64,000 bases of DNA from Gammaproteobacteria bacterium (GTDB lineage Bacteria > Pseudomonadota > Gammaproteobacteria > Pseudomonadales > Halieaceae), in contig JANSYN010000011.1 in the NCBI GenBank assembly GCA_024742415.1, positions 62,001 to 126,000 of the forward strand, read 5' to 3'. Of the stretch, positions 16,276-25,913 are shown piece after piece. Under the pieces are notes generated by a model. It was not told where the DNA came from, did not search any database, and saw only the letters and a program-made list of their open reading frames with translations. Each line of letters opens with the position of its first letter. Position 1 is the stretch's first letter. The position numbers were made by a program, and so were the translations under genes.

Positions 16276-18537
16276 CTAGAACTTAAACGTGAACGACGTG
16301 CCTATCGTGCGGGGTCGATTGCGCACTGTCCTGTCGTAGCTCTCGATATTGAAGGCAAGCGCATCACTATAGCTGTAGATCGCTTCTTCGTCCGTCAGGT
16401 TATCCACGTACAGCAACCACTCCCAGTCGTCCTCGCTGCTGAAGCCGACACGCAGGTCGATGATGTCATACTGCGGTTTGGAATTGCCGCTGATTACACC
16501 AAAGCCGGTGACGTCGTCGTCAGCCTGGCCAACGAACTCCAGCGTTTCGTCGACGTAGTTCCAGTTGGCAACCACGAAGAACTCGCCTGTATCCACGGGA
16601 ATCACGTAGTCGAGGTTAATGTTCGCACTGAACTCGGGTACATCCGGCAGGCGATCGCCCGCTGACACGCCCGCTGTAGGTACGTCTTCTTTCAACTCCG
16701 CATCGGTGTAGCTGCCGCTGATGCTCAGCGTCAGGTTCTCTGCGATCAGTGCCAGCAGTTCAACTTCCGCACCTTTGGATTCCGCTTCACCCAGGTTGGT
16801 GGTCAGGTCGACACCGCAATCACCGCTAAGCGTGATTTTTTGCTGAATGTCTTCCCATTCGATCAGGTAAAACGCGGTATTCAGGCGCAGGGAGTCATTG
16901 AGCTGGGCTTTCCAGCCGAACTCGTAGTTCACAACCTCGTCGCTTTCAAAGGCATCGGTTGAGTCTGTGACGCCAAGATTGTTGAGGTCATTGTTACAGG
17001 CAAATGCCACCGATTCAGCCGGGTCTTCACTGCGCGGCACTGTGCGGTTGAAGCCGCCAGGGCGCGTGCTGTTTGAGACTGTGCCATACATCTGGCTTTG
17101 CTCCTGGAACTGCCAGGTGGCAGTCAAACGGCCATGCAGTTCGTCATCACTGACGTTCTGGTTGATGATGTTGGCTGTGCTGCGATCACCACCTGTGAAT
17201 GCCCAGCCCCAGTCTTCCTTGAACTGGGTGATTTCATAGTCAAGGTAGCGCGCGCCGGCCGTCACAGAGAACGTCTGCGTGATGTCGAAAGTCAGCTCAC
17301 CAAAGCCCGCCAGTTCTTCATAGGTACGCTTGTCCTGCGTGTTGGCAAGGCCATTCGGGTTGATGTCTGCCGGGAAGCCGCGCTGCATACGGTAGCCAGC
17401 ATCTGCCTCCGAGTCCTTATAGAACGCACCGACGACCCAGTGGAGGCGCTCGTTGTCATTCGAATTAATGCGAACTTCCAGGGTGGTGTCCTCAAGGGTT
17501 GCATTCTCATCGGCAAATACCGCTTCGGTCACGAGGCCGTTGTCGCCAGAGAAAATGTTGTCGTGCGCATCGGTAATGTCTTCAACATTCTCGAACTCAC
17601 GGTCCAGGTAGGAGAGGCTCGCCAGCACATCGAAGCCGCTGAATGACTGGCCATAGGTCAAGTTACCCAGCAGAAACTCATCATCGTAAGGCTCGGGAGC
17701 ATCAAAGCGACGGATTTGCTGAAACTCACTGTTGGGGCCATCGTAATTGGGCTTACCGTCCATTTCGGTTTTCTGGTAGTAAATCGAAGGCTGGATATAG
17801 GCTGTGTCGAACTCCTGTCGGTAAGTCGCGCGCACAGTGTTGGAGGTTTCGTTATTGACGCCTTTATCAAATGCCTCGCCAGTAGCGCGGTCAATACGAT
17901 CCATGTATCCCTGGTTTTCCGTGGTGGAGCCAACAAGACGCAATGCACCGTTGTCACCGACGGCCAGGTTACCCATGGCGTTTGCACGGAAGTTCACACC
18001 GCCTTCCTTGGTGTCAGAGACGTCGATATTAGCGCTACCTTCGTTCTCACCAACAAGCGGTTTCGCCGTAATCAGACGCACTGTGCCGCCCATGGAGCTT
18101 GAGCCGTACAATGTGCCCTGTGGGCCACGCAGCACCTCGATGCGCTCCAGGTCGTAGAGCTTGGGGTCGATCACGGTTTGCTGGAAAGAGGTAGAAGAGC
18201 CTGAAGAGATGGTCTGAATGGGCATTTCATCCAGGTAAAAGCTGACGGTGGGCGCAAAGCCGGTTGCTGCTGACACGCCGCGAATGTTCAGCTTGGTGCG
18301 GCCCGGTCCGGCAGAGCGCAGCGACAGCGAAGGCACAGTCGTCGCCAGATCTGTAAAGTTCACCGCACCTGCCCGGGTGATGGCATCACCCGAAATCGCG
18401 GTGATTGCCATGGAAACGTCCTGCAGGGTTTCAGAACGTTTGGTCGCGGTGACCACCACTTCCTCGAGTTGCGCATAGGCCGTGATCGGCAGGGCCAGCA
18501 TCGTGGCAACAGCCAATAGTGACTTTTGGAATTTCAT
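16276..18537 (-). CDS. TonB-dependent outer-membrane receptor
   Basis: A 753-residue receptor with a signal peptide (ALPITAYA|QL, cut near residue 22), TonB box-like LEEVVVTATKRSE, plug motif RIEVLRGPQGTLYGSSSMGG, and a C-terminal barrel ending in TSFTFKF with the terminal Phe required for BAM recognition. AAGGAG lies 9 nt upstream of the ATG. The upstream neighbour on the same strand is an HxlR regulator, and a palindromic AAAGTGT-N9-ACACTTT lies between them, so regulated expression is likely. The ligand is unknown; plugs of this class occur in receptors for many organic substrates in marine bacteria. Confidence 0.9.
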   Translation of the reverse strand: MKFQKSLLAVATMLALPITAYAQLEEVVVTATKRSETLQDVSMAITAISGDAITRAGAVNFTDLATTVPSLSLRSAGPGRTKLNIRGVSAATGFAPTVSFYLDEMPIQTISSGSSTSFQQTVIDPKLYDLERIEVLRGPQGTLYGSSSMGGTVRLITAKPLVGENEGSANIDVSDTKEGGVNFRANAMGNLAVGDNGALRLVGSTTENQGYMDRIDRATGEAFDKGVNNETSNTVRATYRQEFDTAYIQPSIYYQKTEMDGKPNYDGPNSEFQQIRRFDAPEPYDDEFLLGNLTYGQSFSGFDVLASLSYLDREFENVEDITDAHDNIFSGDNGLVTEAVFADENATLEDTTLEVRINSNDNERLHWVVGAFYKDSEADAGYRMQRGFPADINPNGLANTQDKRTYEELAGFGELTFDITQTFSVTAGARYLDYEITQFKEDWGWAFTGGDRSTANIINQNVSDDELHGRLTATWQFQEQSQMYGTVSNSTRPGGFNRTVPRSEDPAESVAFACNNDLNNLGVTDSTDAFESDEVVNYEFGWKAQLNDSLRLNTAFYLIEWEDIQQKITLSGDCGVDLTTNLGEAESKGAEVELLALIAENLTLSISGSYTDAELKEDVPTAGVSAGDRLPDVPEFSANINLDYVIPVDTGEFFVVANWNYVDETLEFVGQADDDVTGFGVISGNSKPQYDIIDLRVGFSSEDDWEWLLYVDNLTDEEAIYSYSDALAFNIESYDRTVRNRPRTIGTSFTFKF

Positions 18538-18637
18538 TGGGGTTTCTCCTTGCGGGTTGTAAAGATAATCAAACTTTTTTGGGAATTATTTTTATGAGCG
18601 GAAGTCTAACGCGCCCCTCCGCCAGATGGTCGGACGC

Positions 18638-18660
18638 AAAGTGTTACTAATTCACACTTT
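18638..18660. promoter_or_regulatory. Palindromic operator candidate AAAGTGT-N9-ACACTTT
   Basis: Perfect 7-bp arms, AAAGTGT (18638-18644) and ACACTTT (18654-18660), lie about 100-120 nt upstream of the TonB receptor ATG and just after the HxlR gene. The dimension fits a winged-helix dimer site. A second, GC-rich perfect inverted repeat (18663-18682) abuts it. Confidence 0.5.
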
Positions 18661-18662
18661 TT

Positions 18663-18682
18663 GGGCTGGCGGGCGCCAGCCC
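18663..18682. repeat. GC-rich perfect inverted repeat
   Basis: GGGCTGGCG and CGCCAGCCC are separated by two bases. It lies 12 nt beyond the HxlR stop codon. On the minus strand it is followed by A rather than T residues, so it is not a typical intrinsic terminator for that gene; it could still act as a processing or pausing hairpin. Confidence 0.7.
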
Positions 18683-18693
18683 GTGAGGAGGTT

Positions 18694-19218
18694 TTAGTAG
18701 GGCCGTTTCAGGAGCGCGGGAATGCCTTCAAACCCCTCTCCTTCGCGCTCCATTCGCGCGGCGATCTCCTGAAGAACGGGACCCAGGCGCGGCGTCACTT
18801 CCTGTGGCCGCAGTGGCTCTGCGCATGCGTTGCACGTCAGGGTGGCTTGTGTTCTGTGGCCACACGGCTGGTGCACATACTCCAGCGGGGCCCCTGCACC
18901 CTTGTCCATCCAGTCGTCGCCCCAGCGTGCCAGGCTCATCATCACCGGATACAGCCCCAGGCCCTTGCGGGTCAGTCGATACTCGTGTCGCAGCGGGCGC
19001 TCCTGGTAAGCCACTTTGGTCAACACACCGTTGTCAACCAGCTTGCCTAACCGCTCTGACAGCCTGTGGCGCGTCACTCCGAGGTTCTTCTGGAACTGGT
19101 CAAAGCGCCGCGTACCCAGGAAGGCGTCACGCAGTATCAGCATCGTCCAGCGCTCGCCGACGACCGACAGGGCGCGCGCCACGGAACAGGTTTGTTGATC
19201 GATATCATCCCAGCGCAT
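18694..19218 (-). CDS. HxlR family transcriptional regulator
   Basis: A 174-residue winged-helix regulator. The HxlR core runs from CSVARALSVVGERWTMLILRDAFLG (residues 11-35) through RFDQFQKNLGVTRHRLSERLGKLVDNGVL to the wing YQERPLRHEYRLTRKG. The C-terminal part carries CGH...CNAC (C119, C129, C132), as in one HxlR subgroup, perhaps a zinc or redox site. C11 is the conserved N-terminal cysteine of redox- or aldehyde-sensing members. The ATG at 19218 was preferred because of the GGAG about 9 nt upstream and because the core starts there; a longer frame adds unrelated hydrophobic sequence. It lies between two TonB receptor genes on the same strand and probably regulates one of them. Confidence 0.88.
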   Translation of the reverse strand: MRWDDIDQQTCSVARALSVVGERWTMLILRDAFLGTRRFDQFQKNLGVTRHRLSERLGKLVDNGVLTKVAYQERPLRHEYRLTRKGLGLYPVMMSLARWGDDWMDKGAGAPLEYVHQPCGHRTQATLTCNACAEPLRPQEVTPRLGPVLQEIAARMEREGEGFEGIPALLKRPY

Positions 19219-19364
19219 TGGGGTACTCCAGACACTCAAGTGAAGCGTCGAAAATAGCATATTGTGGAAGCGATGAAACAGGGGTAAACCGTTCACTGAT
19301 GCCACAACGGCAAAGGGGCAGCAATGCCACCCCTTGTTTGTGCACAACCAACCACACACGCTCG

Positions 19365-21989
19365 TTAGAAGTCGTAGGACACCCCCGCGTACCAAAACGC
19401 GCCATTGAAGCCAAACGGCGCAGAGCGGCGTGAATAGGTAAACACTCCCGGGCTGTCGACCAGCAACTCACCGCCGGGCGATGTTTCCAGTGTGCCGCCG
19501 CGGCTGTTGCCAATTTCGTTTTCATCCGGGTACTCATCGAAGATGTTATTGCCACCCAGGGTGAAGCCCAGGCCGCTGTCCAGCGTATAGCTCAACTTCA
19601 GGTCGGTGACATAGACGGCCCCGTAGGTCTGGCGGCCGCCATCTTCCACGGTGTATTCGCCAAAGCGATTGACCGCGAGGTTCACGTTGAAGTTGTCCAG
19701 GGTGAAGTTGCCAGTGAGATTGACCCGGTCCTCGGGCTGCCACTCTTCAATAATGGAGATATCCTGGCTGCTAAAGACTACCTCGGGATCGACACCGGAC
19801 AGCCCGCCGGTAGTGAATATCTCAACCACTTCCGTCTCGGTGTGATTACCTGCCAGGGTGACATCCAGAAAACCGCCGAGCATTTCGATTCCGCCGTAGG
19901 TGACGACCAGGTCAACACCCTCTGTTTCGGTATCGGCGCCATTGAGGAAGAACTGCGCGGCTCCGGCACCGACAGCATCAAGCGCGCCCTGCAGATTACC
20001 GGTGGGGTCATCATCGCCGGTGAGCCGGTTACTGATGACAATGCGATCATCGATCTCGATATGATAGTAATCGAGGGTAACGCTCAGATTGCTGCCCGGC
20101 GTCCAGACCACACCTGCGCTGTAGTTATTGGATTCCTCTTCTTTCAATTCCGGAATGCCAATCGCCTTGGCAAGTGCGCTGTCATTGCGAAAAGTACCGA
20201 TTTGCACGGGGATCTGCGGCCCGTCCGGATCATCGGGATTCTGCACAAACTGTGTGCCAATGTTGTTAAAAAACTGCTGTTGCATGGAAGGCGCCCGGAA
20301 CCCGGTGCTTATTGCGCCGCGCAATCGCACGGTGTCGGTTATAGCCCAGTTGGCAGCGAGTTTGTAATTGGTGCTGTCGCCAAAGTCGCTGTAATCGTCA
20401 TAGCGCAATGCCGCGCTGACCAACAGGTCAGGCGTTAACTGGTATTCACCATCTACGTACAGCGAGAACACGTCACGGTCTTCGTCTACTGCTGAGAGCG
20501 GCGCAATACCCGGGAAACCCTGAATGCCACCACCGGCATCCTGCGGATAAAGCGACATGCCGTTGACCGTATCGAAGTCTTCGTAGGCGTAAGGCTCACC
20601 GGGATCGATCCTGTACTCGTCAATCCTGTACTCGCCGCCGTAGGCAAATGCCAGATCACCGTACTGCTGGTTAAAGTCGACATTGAAGGTTTGCAGGCCC
20701 AACTCAAGATCGTAGGCGCTGGCCGATCTCGGAATCGTATCGCGGATTTCCTGGTCACTCAGCCCCTGGCCAAAATTCAGGAAATTCACAAAAGAGTAAT
20801 TGATCGAGTTGCTGGTTTCGTACGCGATCGAGTTCTCACCAATCGTGTAGGACAAATCCATACCCAGGCCGCTGTCAAAATCCTTCTGGAAACCCAGGTT
20901 GAGCGAGAAGTCGTCAATCTGTGAATTGATCAGCGGCAGAAAACCATCGGGAATGACATTGTCGCCATCATCCAGGGCCGAGGAAGCACCCGAGGAAGGG
21001 TTGCGGTAAAACGCTGCCGATTCATTATCACGCTCTGAGTAGGTCGCAAAACCATAAAGCTCACCACCACCCACGTTATAGCCTGCATTAACCACAGCCG
21101 CTATCTGCTCGGAATCCGCATCGCCAATGCGAAACACGTCGCGATCAAAGCTCAGCTCGCGCGGATCGGCAATTTCGTCAATACCATTGCCGTCGCTATC
21201 GACACACCCGCCGTAAGCACAGGAGCCGGTGACACCCGCACGATCGGTAGCGCCACGATCACGGTAGTTCAGCGTTGCGTTGACAAAACCGTTACTGCCC
21301 AGGGCAAAGCCGCCGTTAAGGTCTAGATTGGTGGTCTCGCCATCGCCCTCGTCGTATTCGCCGTAATTCAGGTAAGCACGACCGCCCTCAGGCGCGTCCT
21401 GCAGCACCAGGTTAATCACACCGGCGATGGCGTCCGAGCCATATTGCGCCGCTGCACCATCGCGCAAGACTTCTATGCGCTTGAGGGCCGCCGCTGGTAT
21501 CGCGTTCATATCCACGCCGGCAGTACCACGGCCCACCGAGGTGTTGATGTGAATGAGCGAGGCCTGGTGACGGCGCTTACCGTTTACCAGCACCAGTGTC
21601 TGGTCCGGGCCCAGGCCGCGCAGCGTCGCCGGGCGCAGGGCATCGGTACCGTCAGAAATACTGGAACTTGAGAAGTTGAACGAGGGCGCAATGCTCTGCA
21701 GCATGCGTCCCACTTCAGTTTGGCCAGTGGCTCCCAGTTGCTCGGAAGACAGCACATCCACCGGAACTGGAAGGTCCTCTGCGGAGCGTCCTGGCGCGCG
21801 CGTGCCCGTGACCACCACTTCTTCGAGCGCGGGCTCCTGGGCCTGGGCCAGGGGTACCTGCGAAGTTGTGGCAATCACCGCCGCCAGGGCGAGGTACACC
21901 GGCGAGCGTTTCAGCTGGGCTGTAATCTGTGGAGCGTCTGTTGTGGCGGGACACACGTGATCTAACGACGTCAAACTGAGCAGTTTCAT
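19365..21989 (-). CDS. TonB-dependent outer-membrane receptor (large, LRDGAAAQYG type)
   Basis: An 874-residue receptor. A long N-terminal leader with a hydrophobic stretch (LALAAVIATTSQVPLAQAQ) precedes the TonB box-like LEEVVVTGTRAPGR. The plug contains LRGLGPDQTLVLVNGKRRH and RIEVLRDGAAAQYGSDAIAG, diagnostic of a large TonB receptor subfamily common in Gammaproteobacteria and Alphaproteobacteria. The barrel ends in YAGVSYDF. I chose the ATG at 21989 because AGGAGG stands 8 nt upstream; a frame extending to 22070 lacks such a site. The ligand is not known. The HxlR gene follows 146 nt downstream. Confidence 0.9.
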   Translation of the reverse strand: MKLLSLTSLDHVCPATTDAPQITAQLKRSPVYLALAAVIATTSQVPLAQAQEPALEEVVVTGTRAPGRSAEDLPVPVDVLSSEQLGATGQTEVGRMLQSIAPSFNFSSSSISDGTDALRPATLRGLGPDQTLVLVNGKRRHQASLIHINTSVGRGTAGVDMNAIPAAALKRIEVLRDGAAAQYGSDAIAGVINLVLQDAPEGGRAYLNYGEYDEGDGETTNLDLNGGFALGSNGFVNATLNYRDRGATDRAGVTGSCAYGGCVDSDGNGIDEIADPRELSFDRDVFRIGDADSEQIAAVVNAGYNVGGGELYGFATYSERDNESAAFYRNPSSGASSALDDGDNVIPDGFLPLINSQIDDFSLNLGFQKDFDSGLGMDLSYTIGENSIAYETSNSINYSFVNFLNFGQGLSDQEIRDTIPRSASAYDLELGLQTFNVDFNQQYGDLAFAYGGEYRIDEYRIDPGEPYAYEDFDTVNGMSLYPQDAGGGIQGFPGIAPLSAVDEDRDVFSLYVDGEYQLTPDLLVSAALRYDDYSDFGDSTNYKLAANWAITDTVRLRGAISTGFRAPSMQQQFFNNIGTQFVQNPDDPDGPQIPVQIGTFRNDSALAKAIGIPELKEEESNNYSAGVVWTPGSNLSVTLDYYHIEIDDRIVISNRLTGDDDPTGNLQGALDAVGAGAAQFFLNGADTETEGVDLVVTYGGIEMLGGFLDVTLAGNHTETEVVEIFTTGGLSGVDPEVVFSSQDISIIEEWQPEDRVNLTGNFTLDNFNVNLAVNRFGEYTVEDGGRQTYGAVYVTDLKLSYTLDSGLGFTLGGNNIFDEYPDENEIGNSRGGTLETSPGGELLVDSPGVFTYSRRSAPFGFNGAFWYAGVSYDF

Positions 21990-22192
21990 CGGTGAAGCCT
22001 CCTGAACATTATTGTTATTTATCAGGCTGCTGGCAGATCCCGCTTCTGTTTCAGGGACTGCCTGAACCATCCTTGGACATCAGCACTTTGGGCTAACGTT
22101 TTCCACCCTAGCACGAATGGCAGCAGCGTCCCGTAGCTCAGCGCTAAAATGTAAATATTTAACAAAGTTGCGACTGCGTAAATCACAGATAT

Positions 22193-22222
22193 AAAAAAGG
22201 GCGGATTTCTCCGCCCTTTTTT
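22193..22222 (-). terminator. Rho-independent terminator after isocitrate lyase
   Basis: Stem AAAAAAGGGCGGA / TCCGCCCTTTTTT with a four-base loop and a T run when read leftwards; it lies 34 nt after the isocitrate lyase stop. The A/T symmetry would let it work in both directions. Confidence 0.93.
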
Positions 22223-22255
22223 CGGGGACCGTTGGCCGGCCCTGTGTTACGGCTA

Positions 22256-23851
22256 TCAGCCAAACTGGTTCATGGTGTTATCGCTACCGCCAGCCTTGAG
22301 GGCGGCATCACCGGCAAAATACTCTTTGTGGTCATCACCGATGTCGGAGCCCGCCATATTCTGGTGCTTCACGCAGGCAATGCCCTGGCGGATTTCCTTG
22401 CGCTGAACGCCAGCGACATAACCCAGCATACCCTGCTCACCAAAGTACTCCTTGGCCAGATTGTCGGTAGACAGTGCCGCTGTATGGTACGTCGGCAGCG
22501 TAATCAGGTGATGGAATATGCCTGCTTCTCGCGCTGCGTCTGCCTGGAAGGTTCGGATGCGGTTGTCAGCTTCCGTCGCCAGTTCAGACTCGTCGTAGTC
22601 CGCGCTCATCAAGGCATCACGGTCATAGCCGGACAAATCCTTGCCCTCTTCGAGCCATGCGTCAAAGACCTGCTGGCGGAAGTTCAGCGTCCAGTTGAAG
22701 GACGGGCTGTTGTTGTAGACCAGCTTGGCGTTGGGAATCACTTCACGGATGCGGTTAACCATCGCGCCGATCTGCCCTACGTGCGGCTTCTCGGTCTCGA
22801 TCCACAGCAAGTCTGCACCGTTTTGCAGTGACGTGATGCAATCCAGTACACAACGGTCCTCGCCTGTGCCCTTGCGGAACTGGAACAGGTTGGACGGCAG
22901 GCGTCGGGGGCGCAGCAGTTTGCCGTCACGATTCAATACGACATCGCCATTGTTCATGTCGGCCAGGTCAACCTCTTCACAATCCAGGAAGCTGTTGTAC
23001 TGATCACCGAGGTCGCCAGGGGTATGGGTGACAGCAATCTGCTTGGTCAGCCCTGCACCCAGTGAGTCGGTGCGCGCCACGATGACGCCATCTTCAACGC
23101 CCAGTTCCAGAAACGCATAACGCACGGCGCGTATCTTGGCCAGGAAGTCCTCGTGGGGCACTGTGACTTTACCGTCCTGGTGACCACACTGCTTTTCATC
23201 AGACACCTGGTTCTCGATCTGGATAGCGCAGGCGCCCGCTTCGATCATGCGCTTGGCCAACAGGTACGTGGCTTCGGCATTGCCAAACCCGGCATCGATG
23301 TCAGCGATAATTGGCACGATATGGGTCTGGAAATTGTCGATCTCATTCTGTACGGCTTTCTCTGCCACCTGGTCGCCTGCCGCGCGCGCCTCGTCCAACT
23401 CGCGAAACAGTCCGCCCAGCTCACGGGCATCCGCCTGGCGCAGGAAGGTGTAGAGTTCTTCAATCAGCCCCGATACGGCGGTTTTCTCGTGCATGGATTG
23501 ATCGGGCAGCGGGCCAAACTCGCTGCGCAACGCAGCAATCATCCAGCCAGAGAGATACAGGTAACGCTTGTCTGTGTTGCCGAAATGCTTCTTGATTGCG
23601 ATCAGCTTTTGTTGGCCAATAAAACCGTGCCAGCAGCCCAGAGACTGCGTGTACTGGCTGCTATCGGCATCGTAGTCGGCCATGTCCTTGCGCATGATGG
23701 CAGCCGTATAGCGGGCAATATCAAGGCCGGTTTGAAAACGGTTCTGCAGACGCATACGCGCTGCGGACTCGGGGCTGATTGCGTCCCAGGGGGCGCCATT
23801 GGCGTCGCGTAGCTTGGCGATCTCGGCGATCTCATTGTGATAATCAGACAT
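22256..23851 (-). CDS. aceA: Isocitrate lyase (long, Pseudomonas-type)
   Basis: Cleaves isocitrate to succinate and glyoxylate, the first step of the glyoxylate bypass needed for growth on acetate, fatty acids and other acetyl-CoA sources. The 531-residue protein has the length of the P. aeruginosa-type enzyme. The catalytic loop is KQCGHQDGK (cysteine within KQCGH replacing the KKCGH of the E. coli form), with metal/substrate residues in DIDAGFGN and IARTDSLGA and the C-terminal YNNSPSFNW signature. The start at 23851 (MSDYHNEI) fits the family; the frame further upstream is unlikely coding. Malate synthase is not in the window. Neighbouring acyl-CoA genes agree with a role in acetyl-CoA assimilation. 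Confidence 0.96.
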   Translation of the reverse strand: MSDYHNEIAEIAKLRDANGAPWDAISPESAARMRLQNRFQTGLDIARYTAAIMRKDMADYDADSSQYTQSLGCWHGFIGQQKLIAIKKHFGNTDKRYLYLSGWMIAALRSEFGPLPDQSMHEKTAVSGLIEELYTFLRQADARELGGLFRELDEARAAGDQVAEKAVQNEIDNFQTHIVPIIADIDAGFGNAEATYLLAKRMIEAGACAIQIENQVSDEKQCGHQDGKVTVPHEDFLAKIRAVRYAFLELGVEDGVIVARTDSLGAGLTKQIAVTHTPGDLGDQYNSFLDCEEVDLADMNNGDVVLNRDGKLLRPRRLPSNLFQFRKGTGEDRCVLDCITSLQNGADLLWIETEKPHVGQIGAMVNRIREVIPNAKLVYNNSPSFNWTLNFRQQVFDAWLEEGKDLSGYDRDALMSADYDESELATEADNRIRTFQADAAREAGIFHHLITLPTYHTAALSTDNLAKEYFGEQGMLGYVAGVQRKEIRQGIACVKHQNMAGSDIGDDHKEYFAGDAALKAGGSDNTMNQFG

Positions 23852-24239
23852 GGTGTTAACCCTCACATTCGGTTGCTTGGTTGGCAACTGACCGGTGTGG
23901 CATGCAGATTGCCAGCGTCCAATCAATTTGCGCGTAGTGTAGTAACGCGCACCCCATAAATGAAATTAATAGGAAGTATGTTTGATATTCAAATGCTGAA
24001 TTTACCGGCAGATCCTCCCCTGCATTGGCTGGCGCGGGACAGCAGAACGCGCAGGGCTTACGTGCTACGGCGACGCGCCATCATCAGATCGAGACCGCAG
24101 GTCGCAAGTCCCTTGATTGGTATTGTGTGCAAGATAGCGCTCGCGGCCGCGCCTGCGCTGGCACCGCGCACCGCCTGACGGGGGGCAAGAGCGCCGTCGC
24201 AAGCCGCCGGTCGCTGCCGCACGGCGAGCCGGGCGAGAA
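23852..24239. other. Intergenic region upstream of isocitrate lyase
   Basis: A 388-nt gap with no supported gene. The left 150 nt is AT-rich and should hold the aceA promoter; ATTCA-N5-TGAAT (23987-24001) is a small palindrome that could be an operator. The right part, adjoining the CoA ligase stop, is GC-rich with no terminator recognised. A 72-codon open frame here has no ribosome binding site or family resemblance. Confidence 0.4.
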
Positions 24240-25913
24240 CTAGCCCAGCACGGCGTGTTTTACGTCACGCTTGAGAATCTTGTTCGTTGCATTGCGCGGC
24301 AGCGGCTGCTCACTGACCACAAACCGTGCCGGCACCTTGAACCCGGCCAGCCGCTCGGCAGCAAATGCCGTCAGTTCGGATTCCGCTGCGGCCTGGCCGT
24401 CATGAAAGTGCACCACAGCAACGACCTCCTCGCCCAGGCGCTCATGGGGAGCCCCAATGACCGCCACTTCCTTCACCGCCGGGTGCTCCAGCAACTGGTT
24501 TTCAATCTCGATAGGATAGATGTTTTCACCGCCGCGAATGATCATGTCTTTGGCGCGATCAGCCAGGTAGAGAAAACCGGATTCGTCCAGGTAACCAATA
24601 TCACCCGTTTTCAACCAGCCATCCACAATCTCCTGCGCGTTGGCCTCGGGACGATTCCAGTATTCTCGCACATTGCTGGGGCTGCGCACCCAGATCTCCC
24701 CCGTTGACCCCTGGGGGAGTGCCACGCCACTCTCATCGCAAATGCGAAATTGCACAATAGGGTGAGGAAAACCTGCCGATCCAGCCTTTTCATGAAATGC
24801 CTTGCCGGTCATCGAGGCGCCCTGGGCATTGGTTTCGGTCATCCCCCAACCGGTGCCGGAAAAGTTCTGTGGTAGCCGTTCATTGAGCAGCGCGGTGACA
24901 CGCGGCGGCGTTGCGGCACCACCAATTCCGAGCGAAAACAGACTGCTCGTGTCGGCTTCGGGAAAACGCGGCGATTCCAGCAAATCGATAATCATTGCCG
25001 GCGCCGCGGCCACGGTGGTCACCCGCTCCTGCTCAATGTAGTCCAGTGCCCTGTCTACGTCCCACTTATACATCATGACGATGCGCCGCCCGCCGCGCAG
25101 GTTCATAAAGAACTGGGCGTGGCAGCCACTGACGTGAAACAACGGAACCGCGAGCAGGGCCGTGGGTTCAAAACCGCCGCCGAGCATGGCCCCGATCAGC
25201 TCACCGTTGGTCATGGCCGCAGCAATGGCAGAGCACTCCATGTTGAATATCGCCTGGCAGATGGCACGATGCGTCGAAGCCGCGCCCTTGGGCTTTCCGC
25301 TGGTACCGGAGGTGTACATGATCATCGCCAGGTCGTCTGTAGCGACCGCCGCCGGCTCGGGCGACTGCTGCTCGACCCCTTGCAGCAGGCGCGGCAAACC
25401 GTTGACGTCATCCGGGTCCTGCGGACGGGCGATCACCAGTTTCACATCCGCCAGTCGCGGCGCAATCCCGTCGTAACGCTGTTGGTCGCAAAACACCACG
25501 CTCGCGCCCGAATCGCGCACTATGTACTCAATATCAGCTGGCTGCCCCCAACTGTTGACCGGCACCACCACCGCGCCGATGGCTACCACCCCGATAAATG
25601 CGCAAAGCCACTCCGGGTAATTGCGCATGGCAATGGCTACCCGATCACCCTTCCCCACGCCCTGTTGCTGCAGCGCCGCGCCGATGGCCTGCGCACTGTC
25701 GAGTAACTGGTTAAAACGCCAGCGCTCTCCCTCGTACACAAGAAACTCCCGGTCGCCATGGTCGCGCGCCGCCATCAGCGCCTCATGCAACAATTGGGGG
25801 GCATGAACGTAATGTCGCCCCCGGTCCTCGTCACCGCCGAGTTCATAGGGCGCACCGGGTGCAGTCAGTTGGGAAATAGCCTGGGTGAATTCCTGCATCA
25901 GCGTCTGCGACAT
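24240..25913 (-). CDS. Acyl-CoA synthetase (AMP-forming, class I adenylate-forming)
   Basis: Activates a carboxylic acid to its CoA thioester through an acyl-AMP intermediate in the cytoplasm. The 557-residue protein shows all the hallmarks: the P-loop-like IMYTSGTSGKPKGA, GWGMTETNAQ, the hinge region LKTGDIGYLDESGFLYLADRAKD, MIIRGGENIYPIEIENQL and the C-terminal lysine in RNATNKILKRD. It resembles medium/long-chain or aromatic acid ligases (FadD/MenE-like class), substrate undetermined. It is separated from the hydratase-transferase-dehydrogenase operon by the opposite-strand PEP-CTERM gene, but shares their strand and metabolic theme. Confidence 0.92.
   Translation of the reverse strand: MSQTLMQEFTQAISQLTAPGAPYELGGDEDRGRHYVHAPQLLHEALMAARDHGDREFLVYEGERWRFNQLLDSAQAIGAALQQQGVGKGDRVAIAMRNYPEWLCAFIGVVAIGAVVVPVNSWGQPADIEYIVRDSGASVVFCDQQRYDGIAPRLADVKLVIARPQDPDDVNGLPRLLQGVEQQSPEPAAVATDDLAMIMYTSGTSGKPKGAASTHRAICQAIFNMECSAIAAAMTNGELIGAMLGGGFEPTALLAVPLFHVSGCHAQFFMNLRGGRRIVMMYKWDVDRALDYIEQERVTTVAAAPAMIIDLLESPRFPEADTSSLFSLGIGGAATPPRVTALLNERLPQNFSGTGWGMTETNAQGASMTGKAFHEKAGSAGFPHPIVQFRICDESGVALPQGSTGEIWVRSPSNVREYWNRPEANAQEIVDGWLKTGDIGYLDESGFLYLADRAKDMIIRGGENIYPIEIENQLLEHPAVKEVAVIGAPHERLGEEVVAVVHFHDGQAAAESELTAFAAERLAGFKVPARFVVSEQPLPRNATNKILKRDVKHAVLG

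Noticed and set aside
18663-18682. Intrinsic terminator after the HxlR gene
   Set aside because: The hairpin is perfect but is followed by A residues in the direction of transcription, not T.
23960-24178. 72-codon open frame in the aceA upstream region
   Set aside because: No ribosome binding site, no recognisable domain and no codon pattern like its neighbours.
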